Shown here: in pieces, positions 51,230 through 62,162 of the stretch
Layout of the letters: every line of letters starts with the position of its first letter
Position numbering within the stretch: the stretch's first letter is position 1
Translations under genes and position numbers: made by a program
Source: Arion vulgaris
Lineage: Eukaryota; Mollusca; Gastropoda; Stylommatophora; Arionidae
Assembly (NCBI GenBank): GCA_020796225.1
Contig: CM036768.1
Coordinates: forward strand, 37,845,789-37,909,788
DNA: 64,000 nucleotides
Direction of reading: 5' to 3'
The notes under the pieces: generated by a model
Told to the model about the DNA's origin: nothing
What the model saw: the letters and a program-made list of their open reading frames with translations, nothing else
Database searches by the model: none

Positions 51230-52520
51230 TTTGATATTTTTCACTGTCAATGTTATTTCTCAGAACCAGCTCTTGCGTGTACGGCCTTTTTTGTATCTAG
51301 TTTATTAGAGTGGCATTGCACGCTAAGAAGCATTGTCTCTTGGTAATCTGGTTACTTGTCAAACCATTTAATTTGCTGTTTCCTTGATGAAGTCCAATAC
51401 TGACTTTTTACACGCTTTTTTTCCCCTAATGCCTTCATTTCTAAGTCATTCTCTTCTTGTCACCCCCGCCCAGTATTCTGCGTAGTCATGTTATCTCTGT
51501 CGTGAATAGTTTCCTTCTATCGTTTGATGTCAGCGTCAATAATTAGTACTGATAGGATACAGTCGATGCAAAAACTTCGCTGTCTAATGTAGCTTTTTTT
51601 AGAGTTCATCGCGACATGTTTGCATTCCAAATTGGGGCCATTTATGCTAAGATTTGGTTTGCTTTATTGCATCTATGTTGGATATTTAGTTAGTTATGTT
51701 TCCCTTTGCTGAAACAATGCTCCCTAGGTATGTTGACTTGTTTTAACTGACATTGATCGATAGACCTATTGCTTGTGTTCTTCTCGTTAGTGAATATCAT
51801 TTCTTTAGTTTTGATAATGTTTATTCTCATATTATATTCATTACTTGTTAATTGGAGTCTGTTAATTTCTTACTGTAGCTGCGCATCTATTGTTGATATG
51901 AATTCTTGATTGTTGGCAAAATGAAATCCAGAAAGGATCAGACATTTTATAGATTGTATCGATATATGTGATGAATAGCAGCGGTCATAGTACGCACCCT
52001 TGTCTTACTCCTACGTGGGACTTCTCTGATAGACTCGTCTTTGTTCTAAAATAAACTTGATATTTATATAGAGACTATTACATTACGTAGACATTCTTCT
52101 TCTTCTTTTTTGAACTCTCAATATCGACCACTTGTCCCAAACCACTTTGTGTGATTTCTACGTGGTCTGAGCCTACGAACGATTGTGTGTTTTGCTAGTT
52201 ATGCGCCTACAAGTAAACCAGCACATTCGATTTATACGATGCTTTTTTTAGGATAGCTTCCCTAGGACCTACATCTGTCACTCTTACGACATGCCTTGTA
52301 GGTCGCAGTCTTACTATTCTTTGCTTCTCTTGTGGGCCCTGGCATAACACGGGCGAAAGGGCGCATTAACCCCATAGATTGACAACACTATCCACAAGCT
52401 GTTCACATCTAAGAGGTCAAACGCTTTTTCCTGATCCACGAACGCACAGTGTAGGTGTTTGTCAAGTTCGCCAGTACTTTCTACAAACTCCCTGAGGGCG
52501 AATAATGCGTCCGTACAGCT
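51230..52520 (-). pseudogene. R1-like RT remnant with motifs A and B, split by SINE-B
   Basis: Minus, 52520 to 52357: EFVESTGELDKHLHCAFVDQ then EKAFD at about 52416-52442, RT motif A. After the SINE at 52093-52356, 52092 to 51980 gives [19 protein letters not shown], motif B. Then come decayed thumb and C-terminal segments, with TKYPT-MQQSKPNLSINGPN near 51640-51690 and the LTSNQITKR-like end near 51340. Motif C is not visible. This is the most extended R1-like copy. Confidence 0.82.
52093..52356 (-). mobile_element. SINE-B copy nested in RT remnant
   Basis: TTCTTCTTCTTC tail, CGACCACTTGTCCCAAACCA, CTCTTACGACATGCCTTGTA and TGGGCCCTGGCATAACACGG in minus SINE-B order. Lies between RT motifs A and B of the host. 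Confidence 0.88.
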
Positions 52521-52607
52521 TCTGGAATCTTATTTGTGAGTCATGTTTACAGATTCTTGAACTCTCTTCATAATACAATAATTTCAAGACCAAAGGAATC
52601 CCACGCA

Positions 52608-52764
52608 AACGATGTTATCAGTGAAATAACAGAGACACTACACTACGAACATCACATAAACGATGTTATCAGTGAAATAACAGAGACACTACACTACGAA
52701 CATCACATAAACGATGTTATCAGTGAAATAACAGAGACACTACACTACGAACATCACATAAACG
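52608..52764. repeat. 51-bp tandem repeat, 3 copies
   Basis: Unit AACGATGTTATCAGTGAAAT, AACAGAGACACTACACTACG, AACATCACATA. Multiple of three, so one plus frame stays open. Confidence 0.95.
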
Positions 52765-53010
52765 AAATGCACTTTTCTCAATTCGTTAAGTAACTGACAA
52801 TGAAAAGAAACACAGGAACAAAGATAAGAAAGTAAAAAAACATACAAGAACAACAAGACGATAACAGTCCTACATAAAAGACATCATAGACACATTGAAT
52901 TTACTACTGTACAATATTATTTTCATTTTGTGCTTTGTAATTTGTCTTTGTTTTATGATACTGCTATATACCGTCTTACGTCTATTCCATTAATGATTTT
53001 ATCTTAAAGC
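52765..53010. other. No supported feature
   Basis: No recognised motif. Confidence 0.45.
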
Positions 53011-53470
53011 AGTGAAGTTAAAACTGGTTCCAAGATGGCGGCGATAAGACGTGCAGTCGGATAGTGCGTGCTGGATTGTGGTTTATTTCTTAGTTTTTCA
53101 GTGGATTTGATGTGTATTTCGGAAGAAAGAATATTTAATTCGTCTAGCTTTCATGTAATGTTTCATTTGACAACATTCACCACATCGGGTCAACGAGATC
53201 TCTCGAGAAATGGACACATTTATCAGTTCGAGCGACACGACAACACGGTGTTCTCCCGGTAACTTGTGAACTAGGTCAACTGAAGCCATGGAAGCAGGTG
53301 GCGAATGGAATGTGAGAGCAGCTGACAATTAATGTCAGTTATGGTCTCTATTCCGAGATGGTAGGCAGATGATCTTAATTAGAGACAATGGCTACGATCC
53401 CCGGCTAGTATAGTCACTGCCCGACGGAAAGCAAGAGGAACCTACCGTCGTAATTATCCCTAGTAAATTC

Positions 53471-54118
53471 ATGTCTCAACACAACCGTATCGGTAACAAC
53501 GAAATGAAACCAGACCAACAAAACAACACCGATAGAAAACAACTCTTAAATATCGGAACATGTAACGTTCGAACTCTAGCACAAAGTGGCAAACTAGAAA
53601 ACATCAAGCAAGAAATGACAAGAACAGGACTTAACATATTAGGAATAAGTGAAATGAGATGGATAGGTGCAGGAGAAATGTATTCAGACAACTTTAGAAT
53701 AATATATTCAGGAGGAAACAATCACACAAAAGGAGTAGGCATAATATTAGACGCCGAGAGAGCAAAAATGGTGAAAGGATTCTGGACAATATCAGAGAGA
53801 GTAATGCTATTAAAACTACAGGGTACACCAGTAGATATCAACATCATACAGATATACGCACCAACAACAGATAGTACAGAAGAAGAACTAGATGATTTCT
53901 ACAACCAGTTACAAATAGCTATGAAACAGTGCAAGGTTCATGAAGTGACAATTGTAATGGGTGACTTCAATGCTAAGGTAGGCTCTGAAAAGGTAGACGA
54001 GACAACTGGAGGATGTGGCCTAGGAGAAAAAAACGATAGGGGGAACACACTTATAGAATGGGCAACAGTAAACAACATGATAATTGGCAACACTTGGTCA
54101 ACATTGGCAACAACATGA
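53471..54118 (+). pseudogene. AP-like endonuclease domain of R4
   Basis: The 215-codon frame has NIGTCNVRTLAQSGKLENIK, ILGISEMRWIG (catalytic Glu region), GVGIILD, IIQIYAPT, VMGDFNAKVG (Asp/Asn catalytic region) and NDRGNTLIEWA. This is the endonuclease/exonuclease/phosphatase fold used to nick target DNA. It runs out near 54100, where a duplication of CAACATGATAATTGGCAACA shifts frame. The remaining QIDYIMINKRF and the terminal SDHALL histidine motif lie at 54182-54275 in another frame. Confidence 0.92.
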
Positions 54119-54305
54119 TAATTGGCAACATCATCCGAGAAGACTATGGACATGGAGAAGTCCAGATAACAACAGACACAGTCAAATTGACTATATTATG
54201 ATAAATAAACGATTTCGAAATGGACTGCTAAATATAAAAACAAGACCAGGCGCAGATTGCGACAGTGACCATGCACTACTGATAGGAAAAGTAAGAATAA
54301 AACTG

Positions 54306-54428
54306 AAGAAGATAAAGAGGGCGCAAGAAACATCATATCGAACTCCTCAACACTCAAGACTGACACAAAAGAAGATAAAGAGGGGCGCAAGAAACATCAT
54401 ATCGAACTCCTCAAGACTGACACAAAAG
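54306..54428. repeat. ~65-bp tandem duplication inside R4
   Basis: GAAGATAAAGAGG, AAGAAACATCATATCGAACT and GACTGACACAAAAG occur twice; the second copy has an extra G and lacks a short ACTC block. Confidence 0.9.
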
Positions 54429-54465
54429 TGAAAGACTCATTTAAACACATTATACAAAATAGATA

Positions 54466-54724
54466 CAGGGTGTTCAACTTAAAAGCAGCCTAGGGATGAA
54501 GCTAATCTGACATATATGTATGGAAATGAGAAGGTTCAGTTATGACATGGTATATGTCAAGGTTGTGTGGTGGTGTGTAATTGGAGTGCGGGAAGGAGCG
54601 ATGAACAAATGTGACGTAGGACGAGCTAGTCAGAACCGGTTTAAATAGTAAATGAAGACAACGCGGTAGGTTATCTGGCAACTTTCGATTTGTCAATGGG
54701 GCTGCAATTATCTTGAACACCCTG
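54466..54724. mobile_element. Tc1/mariner-like MITE in R4
   Basis: Ends CAGGGTGTTCAACTTAAAAG and ATTATCTTGAACACCCTG are inverted; TA dinucleotides at 54464-54465 and 54725-54726 are the target duplication. Removing it and one TA rejoins the R4 codon order across the site. 259 bp, no transposase. Second copy at 59370-59626. Confidence 0.95.
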
Positions 54725-54742
54725 TATAACGCTATGGAAAAA

Positions 54743-56703
54743 ATAGAAACAATAGAAGAACAATGGCAGATGCTTAAAGAATCAATCCAACAAACATCAA
54801 AGGAACTAACCCACACAACATGTCAACGGATCAAAAAGAAATAGATGACGGAGGACATTCTGGAATTAATGGAAAATAGAAGGAAAAACAAACAGAATAA
54901 AGCAGAATATGATCGAATCAATAAAGAGATAAGACAAAAATGTAAAACAGCAAAGAAGAGTGGCTAAATGAAAATGCAAACAGATCGAAACAGAACACAA
55001 AGAAAACTCCAAATCAATATACGAAAACGTAGACGACTTACTTGGCAGACGTAAACGCACAACTAATGGATGTTTAAAATCAAAACAGGGAGATATCCTG
55101 ATGGAAACAGACAAGAAAATAGAAAGATGGACAGAATACATTAATGACTTATACAGTGATAACAGACAAGAAATAAACATCAATTACAACCATGAATGAC
55201 CACAAATATTTCCCATCAGAAGTTATCAACGCCATAAGACACACAAAAAAAGGCAAAACCCCAGGACCAGACAACATAACAACAGAGGAAATAGAAGCAA
55301 CAGGTGAATTGGGCGTAGGCGTTTTAACAAAATTATTCAATGACATCTACAACACTGGATATGTACCCAAAGATTTACGACAATTCATTTTTATAGCAAT
55401 ACCAAGAAAGCAGGAACGATAGAATGCGAAGAACACCGCACAATCAGCCTCACGAGTAACGTAACAAAACTACTTTTCAGCATTATTATGAGAAGGGTAC
55501 GAAACAAAATAAGACCAGAAATTAAGGAAGAACAATGTGGCTTTGTTGAACGCAGGGAACAAACAACGCAATATATACAATAAGAACAATAATGGAAAGA
55601 TCAATAGAAATGAAGACTTATACCTATGTTTCATAGACTACTCAAAAGCTTTCGATAAAGTAAAACATGGAGAAATAATCAGCATGTTAGAAAGTATAAA
55701 TATTGATGGTAAAGATCTTAGACTGAGCAATAATTTGTACTGGCAACAAACCGCAGCCATTAGACTAGAGAGTAAGATTGGAATCTATCAGGCGATACAG
55801 TTAGGAGTACGACAAGGGTGCGTACTCTCACCAGACCTATTCAACTTATATAGCGAAAACATCATGAGATCTATAGAAAAAGACAGGAATAGCAGTCGGT
55901 GGACAAAATATAAACAACCTAAGATACGCTGATGACACAATTCTCATGGCTACAAATGAACACGATCTGCAAGACTTGATAGACATACTAGTGAGAGAAA
56001 GTGAAAAGAAAGGATTAAGCATGAATATAAAGAAAACAGAGGTTATGGTTGTCTCCAAGAAACAAGAAACACCAACATGTAATATCAAAATAAATAACAC
56101 AACACTGAAACAAGTCCATCGATTCAAGTATCTGGGAACATTCCTAATATCAGATGGAAGATGTACAACAGAGATTAGGAGTAGAATAGCTCAAAAGAAA
56201 GCAGCTTTTATGAAAATGAAGAACACACTATGCGTGAACTCACTACCAATGACATTGCGAAACGAGTACTCCAATGCTATATTGAACCAATACTTATGTA
56301 TGGCAGCGAATCATGGACACTGAACAAACAATCAATACGATCTTTGGAAGCCACAGAAATGTGGTTTTACAGAAGAATGTTGAAAATTCCATGGACAGCA
56401 AAGAAAACAAATGTGAAGGTTTTAAATCAGGCCTGCAGACAAAGAAACCTTATCAAAAGAATAAGAATCCGACAATCAAGGTTCTTCGGGCATATAATGC
56501 GAAGAGAAGGTTTAGAACATTTGGTGACTACAGGTAAAATTCAGGAAGGAGAGATCGTGGAAGACAGAGGAGAAGATGTTGGATGGCCTGACATCATGGT
56601 TCGACAAAATATCGACGTCAGAACTGATTACATGCACCAAGCAAAGAGAGTTGTGGAGAGACATGATCGCCTACGCCGGCAGGCATGGCACTTGATTGAT
56701 TGA
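54743..56703 (+). pseudogene. RT and C-terminal domains of R4
   Basis: Order of motifs: GKTPGPDNI at 55252-55278, an EEQCGF region near 55530, [13 protein letters not shown] (motif A, Asp near 55636 and 55654), [14 protein letters not shown] (motif B, 55804-55845), YADDT (motif C, 55925-55939), EVMVVSKK, FKYLGTFLISDGR, YIEPILMYGSESWTLNKQS, EMWFYRRMLKIPWTAKK, RQSRFFGHIMRREGLEH and HDRLRRQAWHLID. Both catalytic Asp of YADD are intact. Frame breaks occur near 54960, 55420, 55535, 55920 and 56230-56330. Confidence 0.93.
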
Positions 56704-56959
56704 GTGGAGTTAGAAAAAGACATGATTAACAAAAACAACAGAAGTTATTAATTGATTGGTTGATAGGTCCGTAATCATTGCACTTCGGTGAGTAACCATA
56801 TGTGCTCAGATCTCTTTCTTACACAGGAAGATCTCAGCTGCATTGCACGAACTCCGTAGTACCGGCGAGGGTCCCGATGTAATTTTGAAGATGATGAAGA
56901 TATTTTTGTAGGAATTTTATTTTTAATCTTTCCTAATTAATGTTGCCCAGTCAGTGACT
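56704..56959. other. No supported feature
   Basis: No recognised motif. Confidence 0.45.
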
Positions 56960-57190
56960 CTTCTCGATTTTGAACTGCCAATGGTTCTTTTTACGTGCAC
57001 ATATTGAACACGGGACTTACGTTTTATCGTCCGTCTCCGATAGTACTAGGAACGAGATCTAACCTACAATGAGATCATGAATCTCTGGAAAAATATCCAG
57101 ATAGCGATATCCACTAGAGAGCGAACCTAGTAACTTTGAAACGAAAGACGTGGACCTAACTTCTACTCTACAGAGACACCCAAACAGAAG
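56960..57190 (-). mobile_element. SINE-F copy
   Basis: On minus: ACTAGGTTCGCTCTCTAGTG (B-box-like) near 57115-57135, CTATCTGGATATTTTTCCAG, TGTAGGTTAGATCTCGTTCC, CGGACGATAAAACGTAAGTC and a CACGTAAAAAGAACC end. Parallels 58858-59040. Confidence 0.72.
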
Positions 57191-57602
57191 TTAAATGTCA
57201 TGGACTTAGTTAGAGGTTTATGAATAAGAGACGAGATGAAAGTTCCTAAATATAGTTCCTTGTTCAAAGTAGCACTGCAAGAAATAAGATTCCCCTAACA
57301 TAATAGCATTAAGGAGAGAAAGGAAAGAAAAACAAAGAAATAGAAGATAGAAACGTTAGGACGAGAAGTAACAAGACAGTTCGAGTTTGTCTCAGTTAGT
57401 GTAAACGAACTCTAACTTACAAGATTAACGATTTTGTCTCCAAAATGGAGTAATACTTTAAACACTATTTTTTTAAAATTGAGAACTGTTTTCACTACTA
57501 TTGTTGGTCAGTGACTGTCAATGTTGTTGTAACAGACACTGTCACTCTGTCAATCAATCAGAAATATACCGTCTTCGTATGGAATGTTGCATTCAACAAG
57601 TT
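57191..57602. other. No supported feature
   Basis: No recognised motif. Confidence 0.45.
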
Positions 57603-57613
57603 ATGTCATTTGC

Positions 57614-57775
57614 TTAGCTCAAATCGGATGCGCATGTCCTAAACGTGTAGAATTCTGCGTTTAGGGGCCTACCAAACAAATGTGCAATGTATACACGTTC
57701 TTGGCAAAGATCAAACTTATCACAAAGTGTGATTAAAATTGGTCGTAAAGAGCGACCGCAAAGAAGAAGAGGAAG
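57614..57775 (+). mobile_element. SINE-A, 5'-truncated copy
   Basis: ATGTCATTTGC at 57603-57613 and 57776-57786 is an exact 11-bp duplication. Only the 3' 162 bp are present, from AAATCGGATGCGCATGTCC to the GAAGAAGAGG tail, so truncation occurred at insertion. Confidence 0.95.
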
Positions 57776-57789
57776 ATGTCATTTGCAAG

Positions 57790-57935
57790 TCACAGGGACA
57801 GAGGGATGAGTGTGTTTAATCAGCGAGCCACAGGAACCATCAATATGCACACACTTTGACATATGTTAGAGAAGGCTGAGCACATATGAGTCTGTCCTTA
57901 GTGCTATATCGTTGGTTTAGTAATCAATAACGAAG
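57790..57935 (+). repeat. RNase H-type retrotransposon 3' trailer
   Basis: GTGTGTTTAATCAGCGAGCC and GAACCATCAATATGCA are the complement of 47140-47200; TTAGTAATCAATAAC matches its end at 47085. Confidence 0.65.
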
Positions 57936-58009
57936 CAATTAATAACCATTGTCTCTACACTCACATAATTATGTTCTAATATATACTATATATGGATTTC
58001 AGCAAAAAT
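57936..58009. other. AT-rich spacer
   Basis: Nothing recognised. Confidence 0.5.
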
Positions 58010-58305
58010 AAATATATATGGCCTTTTTCGTCTTTACAGAATTGTCAATTGGCAAGTGATTTACTGTGACAACTTCTGAGTTTTCGCTTTCTCTCTTGTC
58101 GTTCAGCTCATACATAAGTCTCTTCCCAAAAGACTCTGCGCCCTTTCGCAATTTGGCCTTCCACACAACTCTGCCATCAGCTAGTTTTTCCCATGTGCTG
58201 GGACCGAAAGAAAAGTTTTTCATTGAGGATTTGAAGACACCTTTATATCTGAGCAGTGGTCTGTCCTGGTGCCTCTTCCCCTCCGAAAGTTCACAGAACA
58301 ACATT
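58010..58305 (-). pseudogene. C2H2-lineage retrotransposon C-terminal segment
   Basis: Minus frame reads MLFCELSEGKRHQDRPLLRY, KGVFKSSMKNF, TWEKLADGRVVWKAKLRKGA. This corresponds to the YGQLEGGRR...CWES segment upstream of the zinc finger at 30985-31625. The finger itself is missing. Confidence 0.75.
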
Positions 58306-58724
58306 TATTTCGGTATGAGACAAGTTTCCACAAAATAAATAATAATATAAATAAAACACAGATCGGTAAATAAATCTAAATAAAGAGATAAATAAATAAG
58401 TGCAATAACTCAGTGACCGAGGAAAATAGCCAATATTAAACGTTTGGGGAAAAAACTTTAATATAAATTGTTCAAATTTGCTTGTTAAGTTTACCATTTA
58501 ACTTGTTTCCTTAGAAATCGTAATGGTTGATTTCTCCAAGTAAATTATCTTAGATTGTTCAAGATAAACGTATAATCAATCGCACAATATGGTATACTAA
58601 TAGATTAACTAAACATATCTTTTTCTGGGAGTAGAGATAATGTATAATTTACTGTAAAGTATTGGAAAACAAATGGCAGACAAATTGAAACCAAACAAAC
58701 CAGTATCGTACTTTTTATCTTCGG
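58306..58724. other. No supported feature
   Basis: AT-rich; AAATAAATAAATAA-like run near 58340-58400. Confidence 0.5.
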
Positions 58725-58857
58725 GGATCTATATGGTGATGTGGTTAAGACGTTTGTCCTGCGTTCTGAACGATGTAGGTTTGAATCCATACCGAGTCAC
58801 AAGTGCAATCCCATGCGAAGCTTGGTAGTCTAGCTGGTATAAATATGTGTAATAGGT
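58725..58857 (+). mobile_element. tRNA-like SINE head
   Basis: A box TGGTGATGTGGTTAAGA near 58733 and B box GGTTTGAATCC near 58779 with GAGTCACAAGTGCAATCCC after it. The same layout as SINE-H at 12430-12503 (GACACATGTGCAAT follows there). Body not confirmed. Confidence 0.6.
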
Positions 58858-59040
58858 ATAATTGTTCGCCCCTAGTTACAAGGATACGTGGTTCACTTAA
58901 TGGGGGAGCTATCTGGATATTTTTCCATATATCCCTGATCTCAGTGTAGGTGAGATCGAGGTTCTAGTCCTATCTGAGACGAACGAAAACACTAATGTTC
59001 AAGTTGAGCACCTAAGAGAACGTTTGGAAATTCACAATTT
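58858..59040 (+). mobile_element. SINE-F copy
   Basis: GTTACAAGGATACGTGGTTC, GCTATCTGGATATTTTTCCA, CAGTGTAGGTGAGATCGAGG and GAGACGAACGAAAAC align with the complement of 57000-57135. Confidence 0.72.
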
Positions 59041-59367
59041 ACCAGAGCATGCTGGATAGCCTGTGCTCTGGCCAAATTGATTCGAAAGATTAATGAATAC
59101 AATTTTTGCAAAATGTTTTCACAATTTTCTAAATTGTCCTGTCGGGGTTAACAGGGGCCTCGCCTGTGCTACTTAGTTCGTGCACTGCTGCTGATATCTT
59201 TTTGCGTATTACAGAGATTGAAGAAAATACATGATTGCTCATCGAATAAAATGATGATGGTGCAATCAATGAATTAATTTAAACGTCTACTCTAACACAA
59301 GCATAAATGAGAAATGTATGTGATACAGTAGAAATATATTCACAACAGGATTTAACCGATTACATAC
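59041..59367. other. No supported feature
   Basis: No recognised motif. Confidence 0.45.
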
Positions 59368-59369
59368 TA

Positions 59370-59626
59370 CAGGGTGTTCAAGATTAAAGCAGCCCCATTG
59401 ACAAATCGAAAGTTGCCAGTTACATAGGGAGTGGTGTTTATTTACTATTTAAACAGGTTCTGACTTGCTCGTCCTACGTCACATCTGTTCATCGCCCCTC
59501 CCCGCACTACAGTTACATACCGTGCACAACCTTGACCTATACTACGTCATAACTGAACCTTCTCATTTTCATAAATATATGCCAGATTGGCTCCCTTCAC
59601 GGGCCGCTTTTATCTTAAACACCCTG
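59370..59626. mobile_element. Tc1/mariner-like MITE
   Basis: CAGGGTGTTCAAGATTAAAG and CTTTTATCTTAAACACCCTG termini with TA at 59368-59369 and 59627-59628. Inverted relative to the copy at 54466-54724; both share an internal CTCGTCCTACGTCACAT-like block. Confidence 0.95.
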
Positions 59627-59656
59627 TAGAACCAGTATCTGAATTATAGAAAATAT

Positions 59657-59910
59657 GTTCTTCTATTTTGAAAGCTCAATATCGACCAATTGTTAACCAC
59701 TCTGTGTGATTTGTATGCGATCTGAGCCTAAGAGCGATTTACATTGTGCCAGTTTTGCGTCTACAAGTAGGACAGCACATACGATTTATGCAATGCTTTT
59801 TATTTACTAAGGCAGCTTCCCTAGGTACTACATTAGACGCATCTTGCGACATACCTTGTAGGTCGCAGTGGTACTATTCTTTACTTCCCTCGCGGTATCA
59901 CACGAGCGAG
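59657..59910 (-). mobile_element. SINE-B copy
   Basis: CGACCAATTGTTAACCACTC, AGTTTTGCGTCTACAAGTAG, CTTGCGACATACCTTGTAGG and ATCACACGAGCG; the GAA tail is reduced to TTCTTCTA. Confidence 0.85.
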
Positions 59911-60099
59911 ATAATATATTATTGAAGATCATTATAAGAGACAGCTAGGAAAAAAGACATGGATTATTAATACAAAAGTTGGTTCGTATCTTTCATGTTT
60001 GTTGACATGAACGACCTGATATAACTTAACAAGAGATGTTCTGAGGTTAAAAGTGCCGTGTCACGGCTTCCATGCGTTTTAGCATTAATACGAACTAAC

Positions 60100-60285
60100 A
60101 GAAGAGACATGTATCACAGGACAGTAATTATTGAAAAGAAATAACAGATGAGACATGTATCACAGGACAGTAATTATTGAAAAGAAATAACAGATGAGAC
60201 ATGTATCACAGGACAGTAATTATTGAAAAGAAATAACAGATGAGACATGTATCGCAGGACAGTAATTATTGAAAAGAAAATGAAA
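60100..60285. repeat. 46-bp tandem repeat, about 4 copies
   Basis: Unit ACATGTATCACAGGACAGTA, ATTATTGAAAAGAAATAACA, GATGAG. Confidence 0.95.
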
Positions 60286-60329
60286 AGAAATATAATTAAG
60301 GGAGACTCTTGTCTATTGTCTATTCCCAG

Positions 60330-60605
60330 GTGGAAGATGTAGTTGGTTTTCCACTCTTGCCGTTAAGCGTAGGGATGGGAGCTTCAATTTGCGTTATAGG
60401 GCCAGATGCGTCGATATTGTTGTGTTATATCCGTGTTTATGTAATGTGATCTTGATATTGTCTATCCATCTTTTTCTTGATCTTCCCTTAACTCTAGTAC
60501 CCGATCTCTTTTTTCATTGTATGCTGTTATTGGTGGTTGGTTGTATTTCATTCTCATTAAATGTCCAAACCACTGTATGTACTGTCTTTCGATGTATTTG
60601 GTAGA
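60330..60605 (-). pseudogene. R3b-type retrotransposon C-terminal fragment
   Basis: On minus YIERQYIQWFGHLMRMKYN-like residues near 60550-60600, then RKRWIDNIKITLHKHGYN near 60425-60475 and IWPYNAN-like positions before the end near 60360. Confidence 0.75.
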
Positions 60606-61010
60606 CTAACCGTGTGAAATTCGATTCGGGTCAAAAGTCGATACAAAACTATTCGTTAGTGTTTGTATTTATGTTTGATTACATAATATATGGTCCGAGG
60701 TTGTATGCTATATTTTGCGAGGAATATCAAATTATTAACATGGTATTGTTACCATCATCATGTTCCGTGCCGTTTATATTAAGCGATCATTGAATAATGA
60801 CTTTAAAGTTCATATGTTTACTTATTTCCTTGTTATTTATCTAGGTTGTATTTAGTTTTTCCTCTTCTGCATCCTTCTCTCCGTGGAGCGTCTGAACAAA
60901 TAGATAAGAGCTTGGATCCCCTCCAGGAAAATGTTTTAGTAATTTTGTTGTTCAATTATAAATGTATACACCATAACTACATGTATTCATTTTCCCCCCA
61001 GGTTTTAAAA
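60606..61010. other. No supported feature
   Basis: No recognised motif. Confidence 0.45.
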
Positions 61011-61230
61011 CGTAGAAGCGACTGGCTGAATGGAGTAGTGCATGAGCTACCATTCGGGAGACCTAGGTTCAATCACGGTACGGCCAAGGACTTTTGTATA
61101 TCGGGGGTATAAATACAAATCTAAACTGAACAATTTTACGGCGATTGCACTAGATATACGGTCATTAAATCCTACAGGTACATGTCGCTCCCTGTCCCAC
61201 ACCGCCCTTAAAAGCAGTATTACAGGCTGT
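61011..61230 (+). mobile_element. SINE-G with tRNA-like head
   Basis: A-box-like TGGCTGAATGGAG near 61023, B box AGGTTCAATCACGG near 61066, then ACAATTTTACGGCGATTGCA, CGGTCATTAAATCC and ACATGTCGCTCCCTGTCCCA. Confidence 0.75.
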
Positions 61231-61349
61231 AATAACATATTATTTTTATTTTTTTATCGTTCTCTGTCTAGTTTTCAAATTGACTCCGTCTCTTGTAAAC
61301 ATGTGCTCTAAACCTTCATTTTTCATTATAAGCATGAGAAATTCTGATT

Positions 61350-61590
61350 GTCTTTTTCTTATATTGATAATAAATTCTTTCTTCTCGTTGATCTCTTTCA
61401 ACAAGTCATCATTAGTCATTTTAGAAGTCTATTGTACTTTCAGTATTCTTCTGTAAAACCAGATCTATATGTCCTCCAGAGATGCTGTTGCATGTTATTT
61501 ATTGTCTATGACTTGCTTGCATATGTCAGTACTGGATCTATATTTCTGAAGAGTTTTCTTTTAGATTTCCCTAGACATTAAATTGTTGCA
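61350..61590 (-). pseudogene. R4-type C-terminal fragment
   Basis: On minus IWFYRRILKVQ then SKMTNDDLLKEINEKKEFII and NIRKRQSEF correspond to EMWFYRRMMRIPWTAKMTN...NIRKRQSSFF of 43080-43701. Upstream DPVLTYASKS-TINN marks the usual YGCESW region. Confidence 0.75.
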
Positions 61591-61964
61591 TACATTCTTC
61601 TTCATCTTCTGGAATACTGATTTTGTTTGACCTTTGCATGTTTTTTTTTTCTGATCTATATTTACAAATTGTTGGTATCAAAGAGAATGATAAAGGTTAA
61701 TAATGATGTGCTATTGTTTGAATGAGACACCATTACATTAATGAGGGCAATAGAGAGCGAAGTATCATTGTTCAGTAGTTAAGCATTTTGATATTCATTA
61801 TAAAGGCTAATGGATCGAATATGAACCACGTCGTTAGGTTCACAAAGATTCGTATTTCCTCAGAAAGATCTTAACTGTTGATGGGGATATGAGTTAGTTC
61901 GATACACAATACTCTTCTCCCGCTGTTTATGTGTAGAGTGATCAATCTGGGTGAAGAAATACAA

Positions 61965-62160
61965 TGCAGTCAAGTACATCTTTACCCCATCTAGTAAAAA
62001 TATACAGCTATAAAACCGCAACAAAGTGCATGAGATCTTGCAAGGCCTTGGTTGGGAACCTATGCCTCCTTTAGGGCGAAGGGTAAAAGAAAAAGAAGTC
62101 AAAGAAGAAGTACATCTTTAGCCTTTCAATTTTGTTTTTATGAAACAAATACAATACAAT
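61965..62160. repeat. Left copy of a ~190-bp direct duplication with GAA tail
   Basis: CAAGTACATCTTTACCCCAT, GCTATAAAACCGCAACAAAG, CCTCCTTTAGGGCGAAGGGT and a GAA/AAG tail, then TACATCTTTAGCCTTTC. The same order is found at 62163-62191 plus 62501-62645. Confidence 0.85.
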
Positions 62161-62162
62161 CA

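Larger units (their letters stand above)
53021..56702 (+). mobile_element. R4 RTE-like retrotransposon, near full length
   Basis: AGTGAAGTTA at 53011-53020 and AGTGGAGTTA at 56703-56712 (9 of 10 identical) are candidate target duplications. The element has a GGCGGCGATAAGACG-type GC-rich leader, one endonuclease-RT coding region from about 53471, and a short GATT tail. It has no separate ORF1 of the gag type, consistent with RTE-clade organisation. After subtracting the 259-bp mariner MITE the length is about 3.4 kb, near that expected of complete RTE elements. Frameshifts, duplications and the MITE make it inactive. Confidence 0.85.

Noticed and set aside
58725..58800. Functional tRNA gene
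   Set aside because: B box present, but the acceptor and T stems do not pair.
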